The position numbers and the translations under genes are program-made. A stretch of DNA of 64,000 nucleotides, taken from contig CAYYTK010000029.1 of assembly GCA_964474695.1 (NCBI GenBank), positions 1 to 64,000 of the forward strand, written 5' to 3'. A model generated the notes under the pieces. It ran no database searches and had not been told where the DNA came from. It saw only the letters and a list, made by a program, of their open reading frames with translations. Below, in pieces: positions 36,071 through 43,664 of the stretch. The DNA is from DAOUBP01 sp964474695 (GTDB lineage: Bacteria; Chloroflexota; Anaerolineae; CG2-30-64-16). Numbering within the stretch: position 1 is the first letter of the stretch; each line of letters begins with the position of its first letter.

Positions 36071-36373
36071 ATGGGCCGAGCACGAATCCCCATCCCGAAG
36101 TCGAAGATCACCGACTTCTGCCGCCGCAACCAGGTGAAGTCACTGGCGTTGTTTGGCTCCGTTTTGCGCGCCGACTTCCGGCCGGAGAGCGATATCGATC
36201 TATTGGTGGAGTTCGAGCCTGAGGCAAGGATCGGATTCATGGCTCTGGGCCGGATGCAGCGCGAGCTGACTGCGCTACTGGAACGCCCGGTGGACCTGGT
36301 GCCCAAGGATGGACTCAAGCCTCTAGTCCGCGAGGAGGTGCTGAACAGCACCGAGGTCATCTATGCGAGATGA
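36071..36373 (+). CDS. mntA: MNT-type nucleotidyltransferase antitoxin
   Basis: 100 residues. SLALFGSVLRADFRPESDIDLLVEF carries the minimal nucleotidyltransferase signature GSxxR...SDIDLLVEF with the metal-binding Asp pair, as in MntA antitoxins. These inactivate HEPN toxins by adding AMP near the toxin active site. It overlaps the HEPN gene by 11 bases, so the two are translationally coupled. The size is typical for the family. The assignment is strong; the reaction is known for the family, not shown here. Confidence 0.9.
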   Translation: MGRARIPIPKSKITDFCRRNQVKSLALFGSVLRADFRPESDIDLLVEFEPEARIGFMALGRMQRELTALLERPVDLVPKDGLKPLVREEVLNSTEVIYAR

Positions 36374-36710
36374 AGAGCTTTACCTCAGGGACATCGTCGA
36401 GGCAACGAATGCGATCGACCGTTTTCTAGCTGGCGTGAGCGAAGACGAGTGGATCGACGATGAGGTCCGCCAAAGTGCCGTGATGCACCAGTTGATTATC
36501 ATCGGTGAGGCTGCGTCAAGGTTATCATCCGAGTTCCGGGAAGTCCATACCGGGATTGCATGGGCCGACATCGTCGGCTTCCGCAACCTGGCCGTCCATG
36601 CGTACTTCTCGGTGAGCTGGCCCATCGTTTGGGTGACGGCAACTGAAGATGTACCTGTCCTGGGCGCCCAGATCGCTGAGATCCTGGCCAACGAGTATTC
36701 ATCGGATTGA
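36363..36710 (+). CDS. hepT: HEPN-domain toxin HepT (DUF86)
   Basis: 115 residues. The helical HEPN fold includes LYLRDIVEATNAIDRFLAG, an IIIGEAASRLS helix and the RNase motif RNLAVHAYF (R-x4-H-x-Y). In HepT this R-x4-H-x-Y motif is both the RNase site and the target of AMP addition by MntA on the Tyr. It overlaps the MNT gene start-to-stop, the normal arrangement. It probably cleaves tRNA or mRNA when unmodified and serves in phage defence or in stabilising the neighbouring island. Confidence 0.9.
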   Translation: MRDEELYLRDIVEATNAIDRFLAGVSEDEWIDDEVRQSAVMHQLIIIGEAASRLSSEFREVHTGIAWADIVGFRNLAVHAYFSVSWPIVWVTATEDVPVLGAQIAEILANEYSSD

Positions 36711-36899
36711 TGATCTGACAGTCACTCCAAGGTCATAGTACTCACGGACGCACGCCTTACGAGGAGGGTATATCGGGGATTATCGCAAGACACCGGCACA
36801 CTATCATAAGCCTACACGGAGATGCTACGCTGCGATAGTGCGCACGGATGGTACCGTTGGAGTACTCACGGTCTGCTGAAACAGCCTGACCGTGTAATC

Positions 36900-36967
36900 T
36901 GGCGGGGGCCGATTCGAACACCTGGTTCACATCCGTGAGGTCATGGGTTCGAGTCCCTTCCCGCCCA
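36900..36967 (+). pseudogene. Degenerate tRNA-like sequence (anticodon CAC, D-arm missing)
   Basis: TGGCGGG at 36900-36906 can pair with CCCGCCC at 36960-36966 apart from the first pair. A canonical T-arm ATGGG-TTCGAGT-CCCTT lies at 36943-36959. CCTGG-TTCACAT-CCGTG at 36921-36937 could be an anticodon arm with CAC (Val), though its stem has a mismatch and a wobble. Only 14 bases separate acceptor and anticodon arms, so no D-arm fits. It is best read as a tRNA remnant, a common integrase target. Confidence 0.5.
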
Positions 36968-36971
36968 CTGT

Positions 36972-37010
36972 AGACCTCAAGGGTAGTCAAAATAGCTACC
37001 CGTGAGGTCT
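36972..37010. terminator. 15-bp hairpin between the tRNA-like sequence and integrase
   Basis: AGACCTCAAGGGTAG and CTACCCGTGAGGTCT pair with one mismatch around a 9-base A/T-rich loop. It sits five bases after the tRNA-like 3' end. It could be a terminator of that transcript or part of the attachment core. Confidence 0.5.
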
Positions 37011-37090
37011 CCGGTCAGGAAATCCTCACTACCGCAGACCACACGGTTCCTCGGTCCTTTGGTCGCTCTCTGGGTCAAAAAAACGCAGCC

Positions 37091-37128
37091 GCCGGTTATC
37101 GGCATTCAATTTGCCGGTTATCGGTATT
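37091..37128 (+). repeat. Direct repeat GCCGGTTATCGGYATT, candidate integrase arm sites
   Basis: Two 16-base copies (37091-37106 and 37113-37128), differing at one base, spaced 22 bases start to start (about two helical turns), directly upstream of the integrase ATG. The geometry suits paired binding sites for an integrase arm domain or an autoregulator. Confidence 0.5.
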
Positions 37129-37153
37129 GCTGCCCGGAGAGGAGACCACACGG

Positions 37154-38167
37154 ATGAAAAAGAACATCACACTCAGCCAGGCATGCGATGGCGTGGTGCG
37201 CTACAAGAGCGCCACCGGCCTGAGCCCCAACACTATCCGCAATTATCGCACGACCTTCGCCAAACTCCAAGCCTATTTCGCCGGTCATCCTGAGCGAAGC
37301 GAAGAGGAGTCGAAGGATCCCCCGTTCGCGTCCATCACGCGCGACCAACTGATTGACTTCTTCACCTGGCTACGCGACGAATACCTCAGCGAGCCGGACG
37401 GCGCAGCCCCGCGCGGGCAGATCAGGCTCTCGCCGAAGACCATCCTCAACGTGCATACCGACCTATCCGGGCTGTGGAGCTGGGGCGTGGAGGAAGGCTT
37501 CGTGCCGGCCAACATTGTACGGACGATTGACCCGCCCGATCCCAAGGCGCCGGTGGTGGAGACGCTGACCAAAGAGGAGATCGACGCGCTGCTGGGTGCC
37601 TGCGACCGCAGCAAGACCTGGAAGAGCCGACAGATCACTGCCAACGATCGTCCGACCGCCGATCGCGACCGCGCCATCATCCTGCTGTTGCTCGACACCG
37701 GCCTGCGCGCCTCGGAACTGTGCGGCGTCAAGTTCGGCGACATCAACATGACTGCGAACAGCATCAAGGTGTTGGGCAAGGGGCAGAAGGAGCGTCTGGT
37801 TTACTTCGGCAAGCGGACCTCGAAGGCGCTCTGGAAGCTGCTGACCCCGCGCCTCAGGGATTCCAAGTCAGAAGACCTGGTGTTCGCCGTGGGGTCGGAG
37901 GACGATCTGCGGCCGCTGACGCGCGACGTGCTGCGCCGGCTGCTCGTCCGCATCGGCGAGCGGGCGGGCGTGGCGAACGTCTATCCGCACCGGTTCAGGC
38001 ACACATTTGCCATCACCTACCTGCGCAACGACGGCGACCTGTTCACCTTGCAGGACTTACTCGGCCACTCAGACATGGCGATGGTGAAACGCTACGCTCG
38101 TATCGCCCAGACCGACTGCGCCAAGGCGCATCAGAAGGCGTCGCCGGTGGATAACTGGAGGTTATAG
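37154..38167 (+). CDS. Tyrosine recombinase (XerC/D-like integrase), intact catalytic set
   Basis: 337 residues from the ATG at 37154 (MKKNITLSQACDGVV). The core-binding domain is at about 10-130. The catalytic domain has DTGLRASEL (Arg I), KGQKER (Lys), YPHRFRHTFAITYL (HxxR), LGHSDMAMVKRYARI (His and Tyr nucleophile), so the full set is present. Residues near 45-56 (HPERSEEESKDP) come from a dispersed repeat inserted in frame in the N-terminal domain. Its position next to a tRNA remnant with inverted and direct repeats points to site-specific integration of the island that follows. RBS: GGAGAGGAG 11-19 bases upstream. Confidence 0.88.
   Translation: MKKNITLSQACDGVVRYKSATGLSPNTIRNYRTTFAKLQAYFAGHPERSEEESKDPPFASITRDQLIDFFTWLRDEYLSEPDGAAPRGQIRLSPKTILNVHTDLSGLWSWGVEEGFVPANIVRTIDPPDPKAPVVETLTKEEIDALLGACDRSKTWKSRQITANDRPTADRDRAIILLLLDTGLRASELCGVKFGDINMTANSIKVLGKGQKERLVYFGKRTSKALWKLLTPRLRDSKSEDLVFAVGSEDDLRPLTRDVLRRLLVRIGERAGVANVYPHRFRHTFAITYLRNDGDLFTLQDLLGHSDMAMVKRYARIAQTDCAKAHQKASPVDNWRL
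37286..37322. repeat. Dispersed repeat (CCTGAGCGAAGCGAA type) in frame within the integrase
   Basis: The core CCTGAGCGAAGCGAAGAGG followed by AGTCGAAGGATC is another widely seen dispersed bacterial repeat. It translates to PERSEEESKD within the core-binding domain, without breaking the frame. Confidence 0.65.
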
Positions 38168-38222
38168 TTCTTCCTGATCTTTACCTGCAGACGACTCAAG
38201 CCCCTGAGGCCCCGGGGAAGGC

Positions 38223-38289
38223 AAGTATCAGAATACTTTGAAGAAAAGTATCCAAGTACTACCAGGTCGGCCTGAAACTGTGATATACT
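38223..38289 (+). promoter_or_regulatory. Candidate regulated promoter of the comX-like operon
   Basis: AAGTAT-CAGA-ATACTT (38223-38238) is a perfect inverted repeat, followed by two more AAGTA half-sites (38246-38251 and near 38254). TGATATACT supplies an extended -10 (TATACT at 38284-38289), while no -35 match exists 17 bases upstream. A weak -35 with upstream symmetric sites suits an activator-dependent promoter, possibly bound by the response regulator of the same operon. Confidence 0.5.
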
Positions 38290-38321
38290 CATTAAGGACA
38301 TCCCGTCAAAAGGAGGATCCC

Positions 38322-38540
38322 ATGAACGAACTGGCTGTAGCGATCTATCGCGCCGTGGCAAACAATAATGAGCACCCTGCAAACGAACCGCCCGTGATCG
38401 CCGACAAAGAACGCCCTGCTCTGGCTGCCGTGCTGCCATTGCTGAGATTGGCGCCCGGGGCACTGGCGAGTCTTCTGGCGGAGGGTGCTCCACCAGAACC
38501 ATGGATGCGCGCCCCTCGGGCAACAAGACCTATCGGCTGA
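38322..38540 (+). CDS. ComX-like pre-pheromone peptide
   Basis: 72 residues from an ATG behind a strong AGGAGG. Sequence features: a charged/Asn-rich N-terminal half, the stretch ALASLLAEGAPPEPW and a single Trp at residue 61, 11 residues from the C-terminus. ComX precursors of Bacillus are 55-75 residues and carry one C-terminal-region Trp that ComQ isoprenylates before cleavage. The stop codon overlaps the start of the ComQ-like gene (TGATG), so both are made together. Direct sequence similarity to known ComX is slight. The call rests on size, the lone Trp and the coupled ComQ-, ComP- and ComA-like genes. Confidence 0.65.
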   Translation: MNELAVAIYRAVANNNEHPANEPPVIADKERPALAAVLPLLRLAPGALASLLAEGAPPEPWMRAPRATRPIG

Positions 38541-39556
38541 TGTCTCCACAGCCTCCAGAGCCGCCGTCTCTTGAGACACCTGTGATCTTGGATCAAGGCG
38601 TGCTCCGCAACCTTCTGCGCGATGCTGTAGACCACATACCCGGCCCTCCCGCGTTTCGGGTGTATTTGTGGCATCTGCTGGAACAACGCCTGCTGTCGGA
38701 AGCCGAGCAAGGAGGCGTTGACCTGCTCCCCATTTTGACTTATCAGGCGTGTGGCAGAAGCGAAACACATGGCTGTTCAGTGACAACAGCCTGGCAGGTG
38801 GTCCGCTTATCCGCCAAGATGCTCGATGACATTGAGGACGACCAATGCGATGGCGCTGGAGGGCTACTGGCGAACGCAGCGACTGCGCTATTGCCCTTAG
38901 CGCAAGTTATCTTGCAACGCGCGTCTCCCCAGTTAGCCAAGGCGCAGAACTGGCAAATAGTCACCAGCCTGCAAGACGCGCTGCTGCGCGCAGCCGCCGG
39001 TCAGCATGTTGATCTTGCGCTAGGCACAGAGCCGGATTGCAACAGCCTCAGCCCAGCATCTTGGCTGCGTGTAGCTTCGGCCAAGACCGGCTCACTAGTG
39101 GGATGGGCTGCAGCTGCGGGGGCCATTGCGGCGGGGGCGTCTCGGCCGGCGGTGGCAGCCCACCGAGCTTACGGGCGTCACCTTGGGGTGCTGGTGCAAT
39201 TGGCTGACGATTTCAATGATGCATGGGGCGCGGATCAACGCTGCGACTTAACAAGGGGCGGTCTCAACCTGGCCACAAGCTATGCCTGGTGGGTTGGAAA
39301 CGCCACACAGGTGACTCTGCTCCGCGAGCGCTTGTATGCTGCCAGCGCAGGCGATCGCTCGGCCCTGTCAGCTGCTCGTCAGATCTTGATTGAGATGGGC
39401 GCGCAAGCCTATTTTGTCGCCGTGGCGGAACTGCACCGCCGAAAAGCAATCGCCGCGATCCACCAAGCTGCGCCATGTTCAGACACAACCGCTGAGGTCT
39501 TGCGCGAGCTGGTCGAACGAGTATTTCCCACGCCACAGGCGCGAGGCCCAGGATGA
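38540..39556 (+). CDS. ComQ-like polyprenyl synthetase / peptide isoprenyltransferase
   Basis: 338 residues from the ATG at 38540 that overlaps the previous stop. It is all-helical with the first Asp-rich motif LSAKMLDDIEDDQCD and a second Asp motif VQLADDFNDAWG, as in trans-isoprenyl diphosphate synthases and ComQ. In Bacillus, ComQ transfers a geranyl or farnesyl group to the Trp of ComX and promotes its release. Position between a small Trp-containing peptide and a kinase/regulator pair argues for ComQ rather than a housekeeping synthase. The next gene starts on its stop codon (ATGA). Confidence 0.82.
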   Translation: MSPQPPEPPSLETPVILDQGVLRNLLRDAVDHIPGPPAFRVYLWHLLEQRLLSEAEQGGVDLLPILTYQACGRSETHGCSVTTAWQVVRLSAKMLDDIEDDQCDGAGGLLANAATALLPLAQVILQRASPQLAKAQNWQIVTSLQDALLRAAAGQHVDLALGTEPDCNSLSPASWLRVASAKTGSLVGWAAAAGAIAAGASRPAVAAHRAYGRHLGVLVQLADDFNDAWGADQRCDLTRGGLNLATSYAWWVGNATQVTLLRERLYAASAGDRSALSAARQILIEMGAQAYFVAVAELHRRKAIAAIHQAAPCSDTTAEVLRELVERVFPTPQARGPG

Positions 39557-41924
39557 TGCGACCAGCCAAGCACGAACGGCAGCTCTGGCAGTTGGTCAAC
39601 TGCGCGATCGCCGTAGCGACTCTCACACTGCTCACGTGGGTGGGCATTCGTGGGTGGCAATGTGCGAACGGGATTGCCGATGGCGCGCGCTGCTTAAGTG
39701 TCGCTGGACTGCTGGCGCCGCTGCTGACTGCGCTGGGGGCCTGGGCCATCGGCCTGGCAGTCTGGCGCAACGAGAAGCACGGTCCGGCCGCGACGTTTTT
39801 CTGGCTGATTGCCGCATGCCTGGCCAGCGGCACGCTCGCATCGGCCGGCGACTTTGCCAGCGGCCGGCTTTTCTACATCGTGCTGGCATGGTTGGCGCCG
39901 CTCACCCTGAGTTTCCACCTGCACTTGCTCAAACGTCCACTGTCCGACCTTGCGCAGAAAATCCAACGGATCTGCCTGGTCAGCGCGGTCGCACTGAGCG
40001 TCCCCTTCCTGGTGGCCCCCATCCCACAACTGCAAACGGCAGGATGGTTCCCCTGGTTACGAATGGCGATCCGCCTGACATTGGTCATGGCGCTGGCGAC
40101 CGGTATCGCAGCTTTGCAGCGCGACACCCGAGCCGGCCTGCCGCTTCCAGCCAGGCGGCGCGTCCAAATCCTGATTTTCGGCAGCCTGCTGGCATTTTCT
40201 CCCTTTGTGCTCCTATCGCTGCTCCCAGAGACATTTCGGCTGCCCGTCTTCGTGCCTTACGAGATTACGCTGCCCTGGGTCCTGTTGAGCCCGCTCGCGT
40301 ATCTGTATGCCGATCATCGGAGGCGCTGGGGGCAAGCGGANNNNNNNNNNNNNNNNNNNNNNNNNNNNNNNNNNNNNNNNNNNNNNNNNNNNNNNNNNNN
40401 NNNNNNNNNNNNNNNNNNNNNNNNNNNNNNNNNNNNNNNNTGAGCCCGCTCGCGTATCTGTATGCCGATCATCGGAGGCGCTGGGGGCAAGCGGAGTCGC
40501 TGCTGCGCCGTTTCTCAGTCAGTTTTTCTCTGGCGGTTATTTTCCTGGCGGTCTACCTGGCAACCTTCGCGCTGACGGGCGCGCCACCCGGCTCGCCGTC
40601 GCGGTTGCTGTGGGCGGGCGCTCTGGTGAGTGCCGCGGCCGTGCTGATTTTCGCTTATCTTCAACCAGAACTCGCGGCGTTGACCCGCTGGTCCCTCCAG
40701 GGGAAACGCACGCCGGAAGGCCTGGTAGAAGAACTGACGGGGCATCTGTCAATGGCCCACGAGCGTACACAGCTCCGAAAACTCCTGTGGGAAGCTGTGC
40801 CGGCCGCGCTGGGCGCGCCGCCCGTCGTACTGCTGACTCGTCACGACAACGTGTTGATCGGTGAATCACCCGCGGCCGGAGCGGAAGGCGCGACGCCGCC
40901 GCTTTCGCTGGCGCTAGATTCCACCCTGGCGACCGCCCTGACTTCCGGCCGGCCCAGCACGCGGGACAGCGTTGCCGGGCAGCTACGAGGCGCATCGCCG
41001 ACGGAGGGTGAAAGCCTCCTGCTGTCACTCACCGCGCTCGACCTGTTTGTGCCGTTGGTGGCAGGGGGCGCATTGCAGGGCGTCTTGGGCCTTGGCGCCA
41101 AGATATCGGAAGACGCGTGGACTGCCGATGATCAACACGTGTTGGCGGTCCTCGGCCGACAGGCCGGCGCAGCGCTGCAAGCTTTGCATTTGCTGGAAGC
41201 GCTACAGGCTGGTCGCGACGAGGTGGCGCAGGCGCACCGCCGGCTCCTCATCCAACAAGACCACCAGCTGCGCCAACTGGCCCGCGAGCTGCATGATGGC
41301 CCCATCCAGCAACTCCTGGGGGTCGGCTACCAACTGGCTGCGGTGGAAGACCGGGAAAACTGGCCGGGGGCAGCACCGGTTCCCCCTGGTCTCCAGCGGG
41401 CAGCGATCCGCCGCGAAGTGCTGGCAGCAGCCGATCAATTGCGGGCAGTCGTCAGCCAGCTGCGCCCAGCCGGGCTGGATGAGTTAGGACTGGAGGCGGC
41501 GCTCCGAGATTACATCGCCCAGCTTAGGCGCACGATTCCTCCCCTGGGGCCTCGGATGCAGCTACAGGCGGATTTGGGGACGGTCACATTGCCGTCCGAT
41601 ATCGCGCTTTGCCTGTATCGAGTTGCCCAAGAAGGCCTGCGTAACGCCCTGCATCACGCCGGGGCCACGAATGTCGCCATCAGGCTATATGCTGAGAATG
41701 GGGCTGTACGGTTGATCGTGAGTGACAATGGCCGCGGCTTCGTGGTGCCGGAGCGGTTGGGTGAATTCGCCCACGCCGACCACTACGGACTACTGGGCAT
41801 GCAGGAACGCGTCGCGTGGGTCGGCGGCCACATGCAGATCCTGTCGCAGGTGCCGGGGGGTACGGTCGTTACGGTTGTTTTGCCGCTGCAGGGAGAAGAT
41901 CACAATGAAACGCGAACCGATTAG
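39553..41924 (+). CDS. ComP-like multi-pass sensor histidine kinase (interrupted by gap)
   Basis: It starts at the ATG at 39553 on the stop of the ComQ-like gene. The N-terminal 340 residues hold about ten hydrophobic helices (for example VNCAIAVATLTLLTWVGI, VQILIFGSLLAFSPFVLL, SVSFSLAVIFLAVYL). A GAF-like region follows, then HisKA_3 (RQLARELHDGPIQQLLG) and HATPase_c (EGLRNALHHAG, SDNGRGF, GLLGMQERV). This is the NarX/DegS/ComP class. The gap at 40341-40440 is flanked by a duplicated 55-base sequence. Removing 155 bases fuses both halves in frame to about 738 residues, close to Bacillus ComP size. It probably senses the modified peptide at the membrane. Confidence 0.85.
40341..40440. other. 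100-N scaffold gap flanked by duplicated sequence
   Basis: Exactly 100 Ns. The 55 bases before the gap (40286-40340) are repeated immediately after it (40441-40495). This shows two contigs overlapping rather than missing sequence. The true sequence is probably 155 bases shorter here. Confidence 0.9.
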
Positions 41925-42546
41925 CGTGGTCCTGGCTGACGACCATCCTTTGATCCGCTCAGGGCTGCGCGTGGCACTGGAGTCAGCCGAAGGCATCCAG
42001 TTGCTGGGTGAGGCGACAAACGGCCAGGAAGCGCGCCAGATGGCTCAGGAATCTCAGCCAGATGTCCTGCTGCTTGACCTCAGCATGCCCGGCCCGCCGG
42101 CGGCGGAAACAATCGCATGGTTGGCCCGGCACTGTCCCCAGGTGCGCATTCTGGTGCTGACCGCGTATGATGATGACATCTATGTCCGCGACGCTGTGGG
42201 CGCCGGCGCATTAGGATACATTCTGAAGGACGAGCCACCGGAAACGGTGCTGCGAGCGATCCGTGCCGTGCAAGCCGGGGACACCTGGTTCAGCCGCCGG
42301 GTGATTGCCAAGCTGCTGCACGCAAACGACTTTGACGATGATTCCACAGTGGAAGCGTTTCTCACGGAGCGCGACAAGCAAGTGCTACACGGCCTGGCGC
42401 AAGGCTGGGACAACGCGCGTCTGGCCGCCGAGATCCAGGTAGCCGAACAAACCGTTCGTAATTACGTCAGCCGACTTTACGCCACGCTGGGCGTGAAGAC
42501 ACGCACCGAGGCCGCCATCTGGGCCAGAGAGCACGGCCTGGCCTGA
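41905..42546 (+). CDS. ComA-like NarL/LuxR-family response regulator
   Basis: 213 residues from the ATG at 41905, overlapping the kinase stop by 20 bases. The receiver domain has ADDHPLIRSGL (acidic pocket), the phospho-acceptor DVLLLDLSMP and conserved Lys in GYILKDEPP. The C-terminal LuxR HTH is LTERDKQVLHGLAQGWDNARLAAEIQVAEQTVRNYVSRLYATLGVKTRTEA. It is the cognate regulator of the adjacent kinase by position. Likely targets are the comX-like promoter and perhaps the 40-bp elements of the downstream peptide island; both are inferences. Confidence 0.9.
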   Translation: MKREPISVVLADDHPLIRSGLRVALESAEGIQLLGEATNGQEARQMAQESQPDVLLLDLSMPGPPAAETIAWLARHCPQVRILVLTAYDDDIYVRDAVGAGALGYILKDEPPETVLRAIRAVQAGDTWFSRRVIAKLLHANDFDDDSTVEAFLTERDKQVLHGLAQGWDNARLAAEIQVAEQTVRNYVSRLYATLGVKTRTEAAIWAREHGLA

Positions 42547-42631
42547 TTCTCCCGTTGCCTCGGTCGCTGAGAAGTCGCCCTGCTGCATCCGCGTCCCACT
42601 TTCCCTCCCCTGGTCTTCGCACGCATAAGCA

Positions 42632-42671
42632 GTGACAAATGTACTCGCGACCTGAGTATTAATGCATCTAT
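42632..42671 (+). promoter_or_regulatory. 40-bp conserved element, copy 1 (TACTC-N7-GAGTA dyad)
   Basis: First of three copies (also 49607-49646 and 57993-58032). It contains the dyad TACTC-gcgacct-GAGTA. GTGACA and TATTAA flank it with a 19-base spacer and could be -35/-10 elements. Alternatively the whole element is an activator site for a promoter just downstream. It lies 84 bases before the MauD-like gene. Confidence 0.65.
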
Positions 42672-42754
42672 TCAGACGGCGTCAACCGTGCTATGGTGGA
42701 ATCGTAATCCGCACGGCCTATCAACTTCCTCCTTCGCAGCCATGGAGTAGAAAC

Positions 42755-43318
42755 ATGACGGACACCCGCGCCAACACTCTGCTGCTGATGCTCATGGCGA
42801 TTATCATCTTGCTGATGATCGCCATCGCCGGCCTGTTCCTGCGCATGAACCAGTTGCAGGAGCTGATGCTGGCGTCAGTGGGCGAAACTCGGCCTGGCAC
42901 GCCCAGGCAGGAGTTGGGCTTGCCGGCGGGGACACCCGCTCCCGACTTCACGCTGCGCGATCTCAGCGGAAAGCCCGTTTCTTTGTCCGACTTCGCAGGC
43001 AAACCGCTCTTGCTAGCCTTTTCCTCGACCTCCTGCTCGGCATGCCAACAGACCTATCCACAGCTGCAGGCATTTAGCAATCAGCAAAGGGACCTTCAGA
43101 TCGTGATGATCTCGCGCGGTACGCTCGACGAAAACCAAGACATGGTAGCGAAGCAAGAGTTTGCCTTTGTTGTGCTGGGTTGGGAAGACGCTGTGGCAAA
43201 GGCTTACCAGGTGCCCGGCACGCCGTTCTTCGTGGCGGTGGATGAACAGGGGGTCATCACGGCGAACGGGTTTGCCAATAAGCAGGCTGAGCTGACTCGA
43301 TTGACGGGAGGGCAGTAG
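42755..43318 (+). CDS. Membrane-anchored thioredoxin-like protein (MauD/TlpA type)
   Basis: 187 residues. An N-terminal membrane anchor (residues 6-30, TLLLMLMAIIILLMIAIAGLF) is followed by a redoxin domain: APDFTLRDLSGKPVSLSDFAGKPLLLAFSSTSCSACQQTYPQL with a CSAC active site, and the cis-Pro segment VPGTPFFVAVD. MauD, needed for disulfide formation in the Cys-rich methylamine dehydrogenase light chain, has this build. The next gene encodes a 10-Cys secreted protein with MauA-like spacing, so a disulfide-forming or isomerising role outside the membrane is likely. The first 40-bp element precedes it. Confidence 0.85.
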   Translation: MTDTRANTLLLMLMAIIILLMIAIAGLFLRMNQLQELMLASVGETRPGTPRQELGLPAGTPAPDFTLRDLSGKPVSLSDFAGKPLLLAFSSTSCSACQQTYPQLQAFSNQQRDLQIVMISRGTLDENQDMVAKQEFAFVVLGWEDAVAKAYQVPGTPFFVAVDEQGVITANGFANKQAELTRLTGGQ

Positions 43319-43355
43319 ACAGCATATAGTCTGTAACCCGGAAAGGAGGTTCCAG

Positions 43356-43661
43356 ATGGTGGCTTCTGTTTTTACGTATCAACCAACGTTGCGATTCCTG
43401 AGAGTGATGCTGATCGCCTCCGCAATTCTTGCGATCGCGAATTTGGCGACGCCGATGCTCGCTAGAGCTTGGCACTATGAGTATACAAACTGTCACGAAA
43501 TATCCTGTGGAAACTGCTGGCAGTACGAGCAATGCGATGAGTACATTTGTCCCGATGGCTGCACGATCGGAACATGTTGCTTTTTCTCCGGCAATGTGCG
43601 TATCACAAAACTTTACCCGGTAGCACATTGTTGTGGCATCCCCGCAAAGGTAACACCGTAA
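43356..43661 (+). CDS. Cys-rich secreted small protein, distantly MauA-like
   Basis: 101 residues behind a strong AAAGGAGG. A signal peptide (VMLIASAILAIANLATPMLARA) is followed by a 60-residue mature part with ten Cys: CHEISCGNCWQYEQC, then ICPDGCTIGTCC, and near the end VAHCCG. The run 'CP.G...IGTC...Y....CCG' matches the spacing in the methylamine dehydrogenase light chain (WIGTC...YNDCCG). The Trp residues that form the TTQ cofactor there are not at the same places. It may be a substrate of the adjacent MauD-like protein and a further peptide product of the island. The MauA link is a manual alignment only. Confidence 0.7.
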   Translation: MVASVFTYQPTLRFLRVMLIASAILAIANLATPMLARAWHYEYTNCHEISCGNCWQYEQCDEYICPDGCTIGTCCFFSGNVRITKLYPVAHCCGIPAKVTP

Positions 43662-43664
43662 GCC

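Larger units (their letters stand above)
36711..37153. other. Putative attachment region upstream of the integrase
   Basis: 443 bases with no protein gene. It contains an 11-base direct repeat AGTACTCACGG (near 36738 and 36861), a partial inverted repeat CACTATC...GATAGTG, a degenerate tRNA-like sequence, a 15-bp hairpin and a 16-base direct repeat, the last three listed separately. The density of repeats just before an integrase gene suggests attachment and arm sites. Confidence 0.45.

Noticed and set aside
36900..36967. Functional tRNA-Val or tmRNA
   Set aside because: The T-arm is canonical but the D-arm is missing and the acceptor and anticodon stems are mismatched. No tmRNA tag or pseudoknot region is present.
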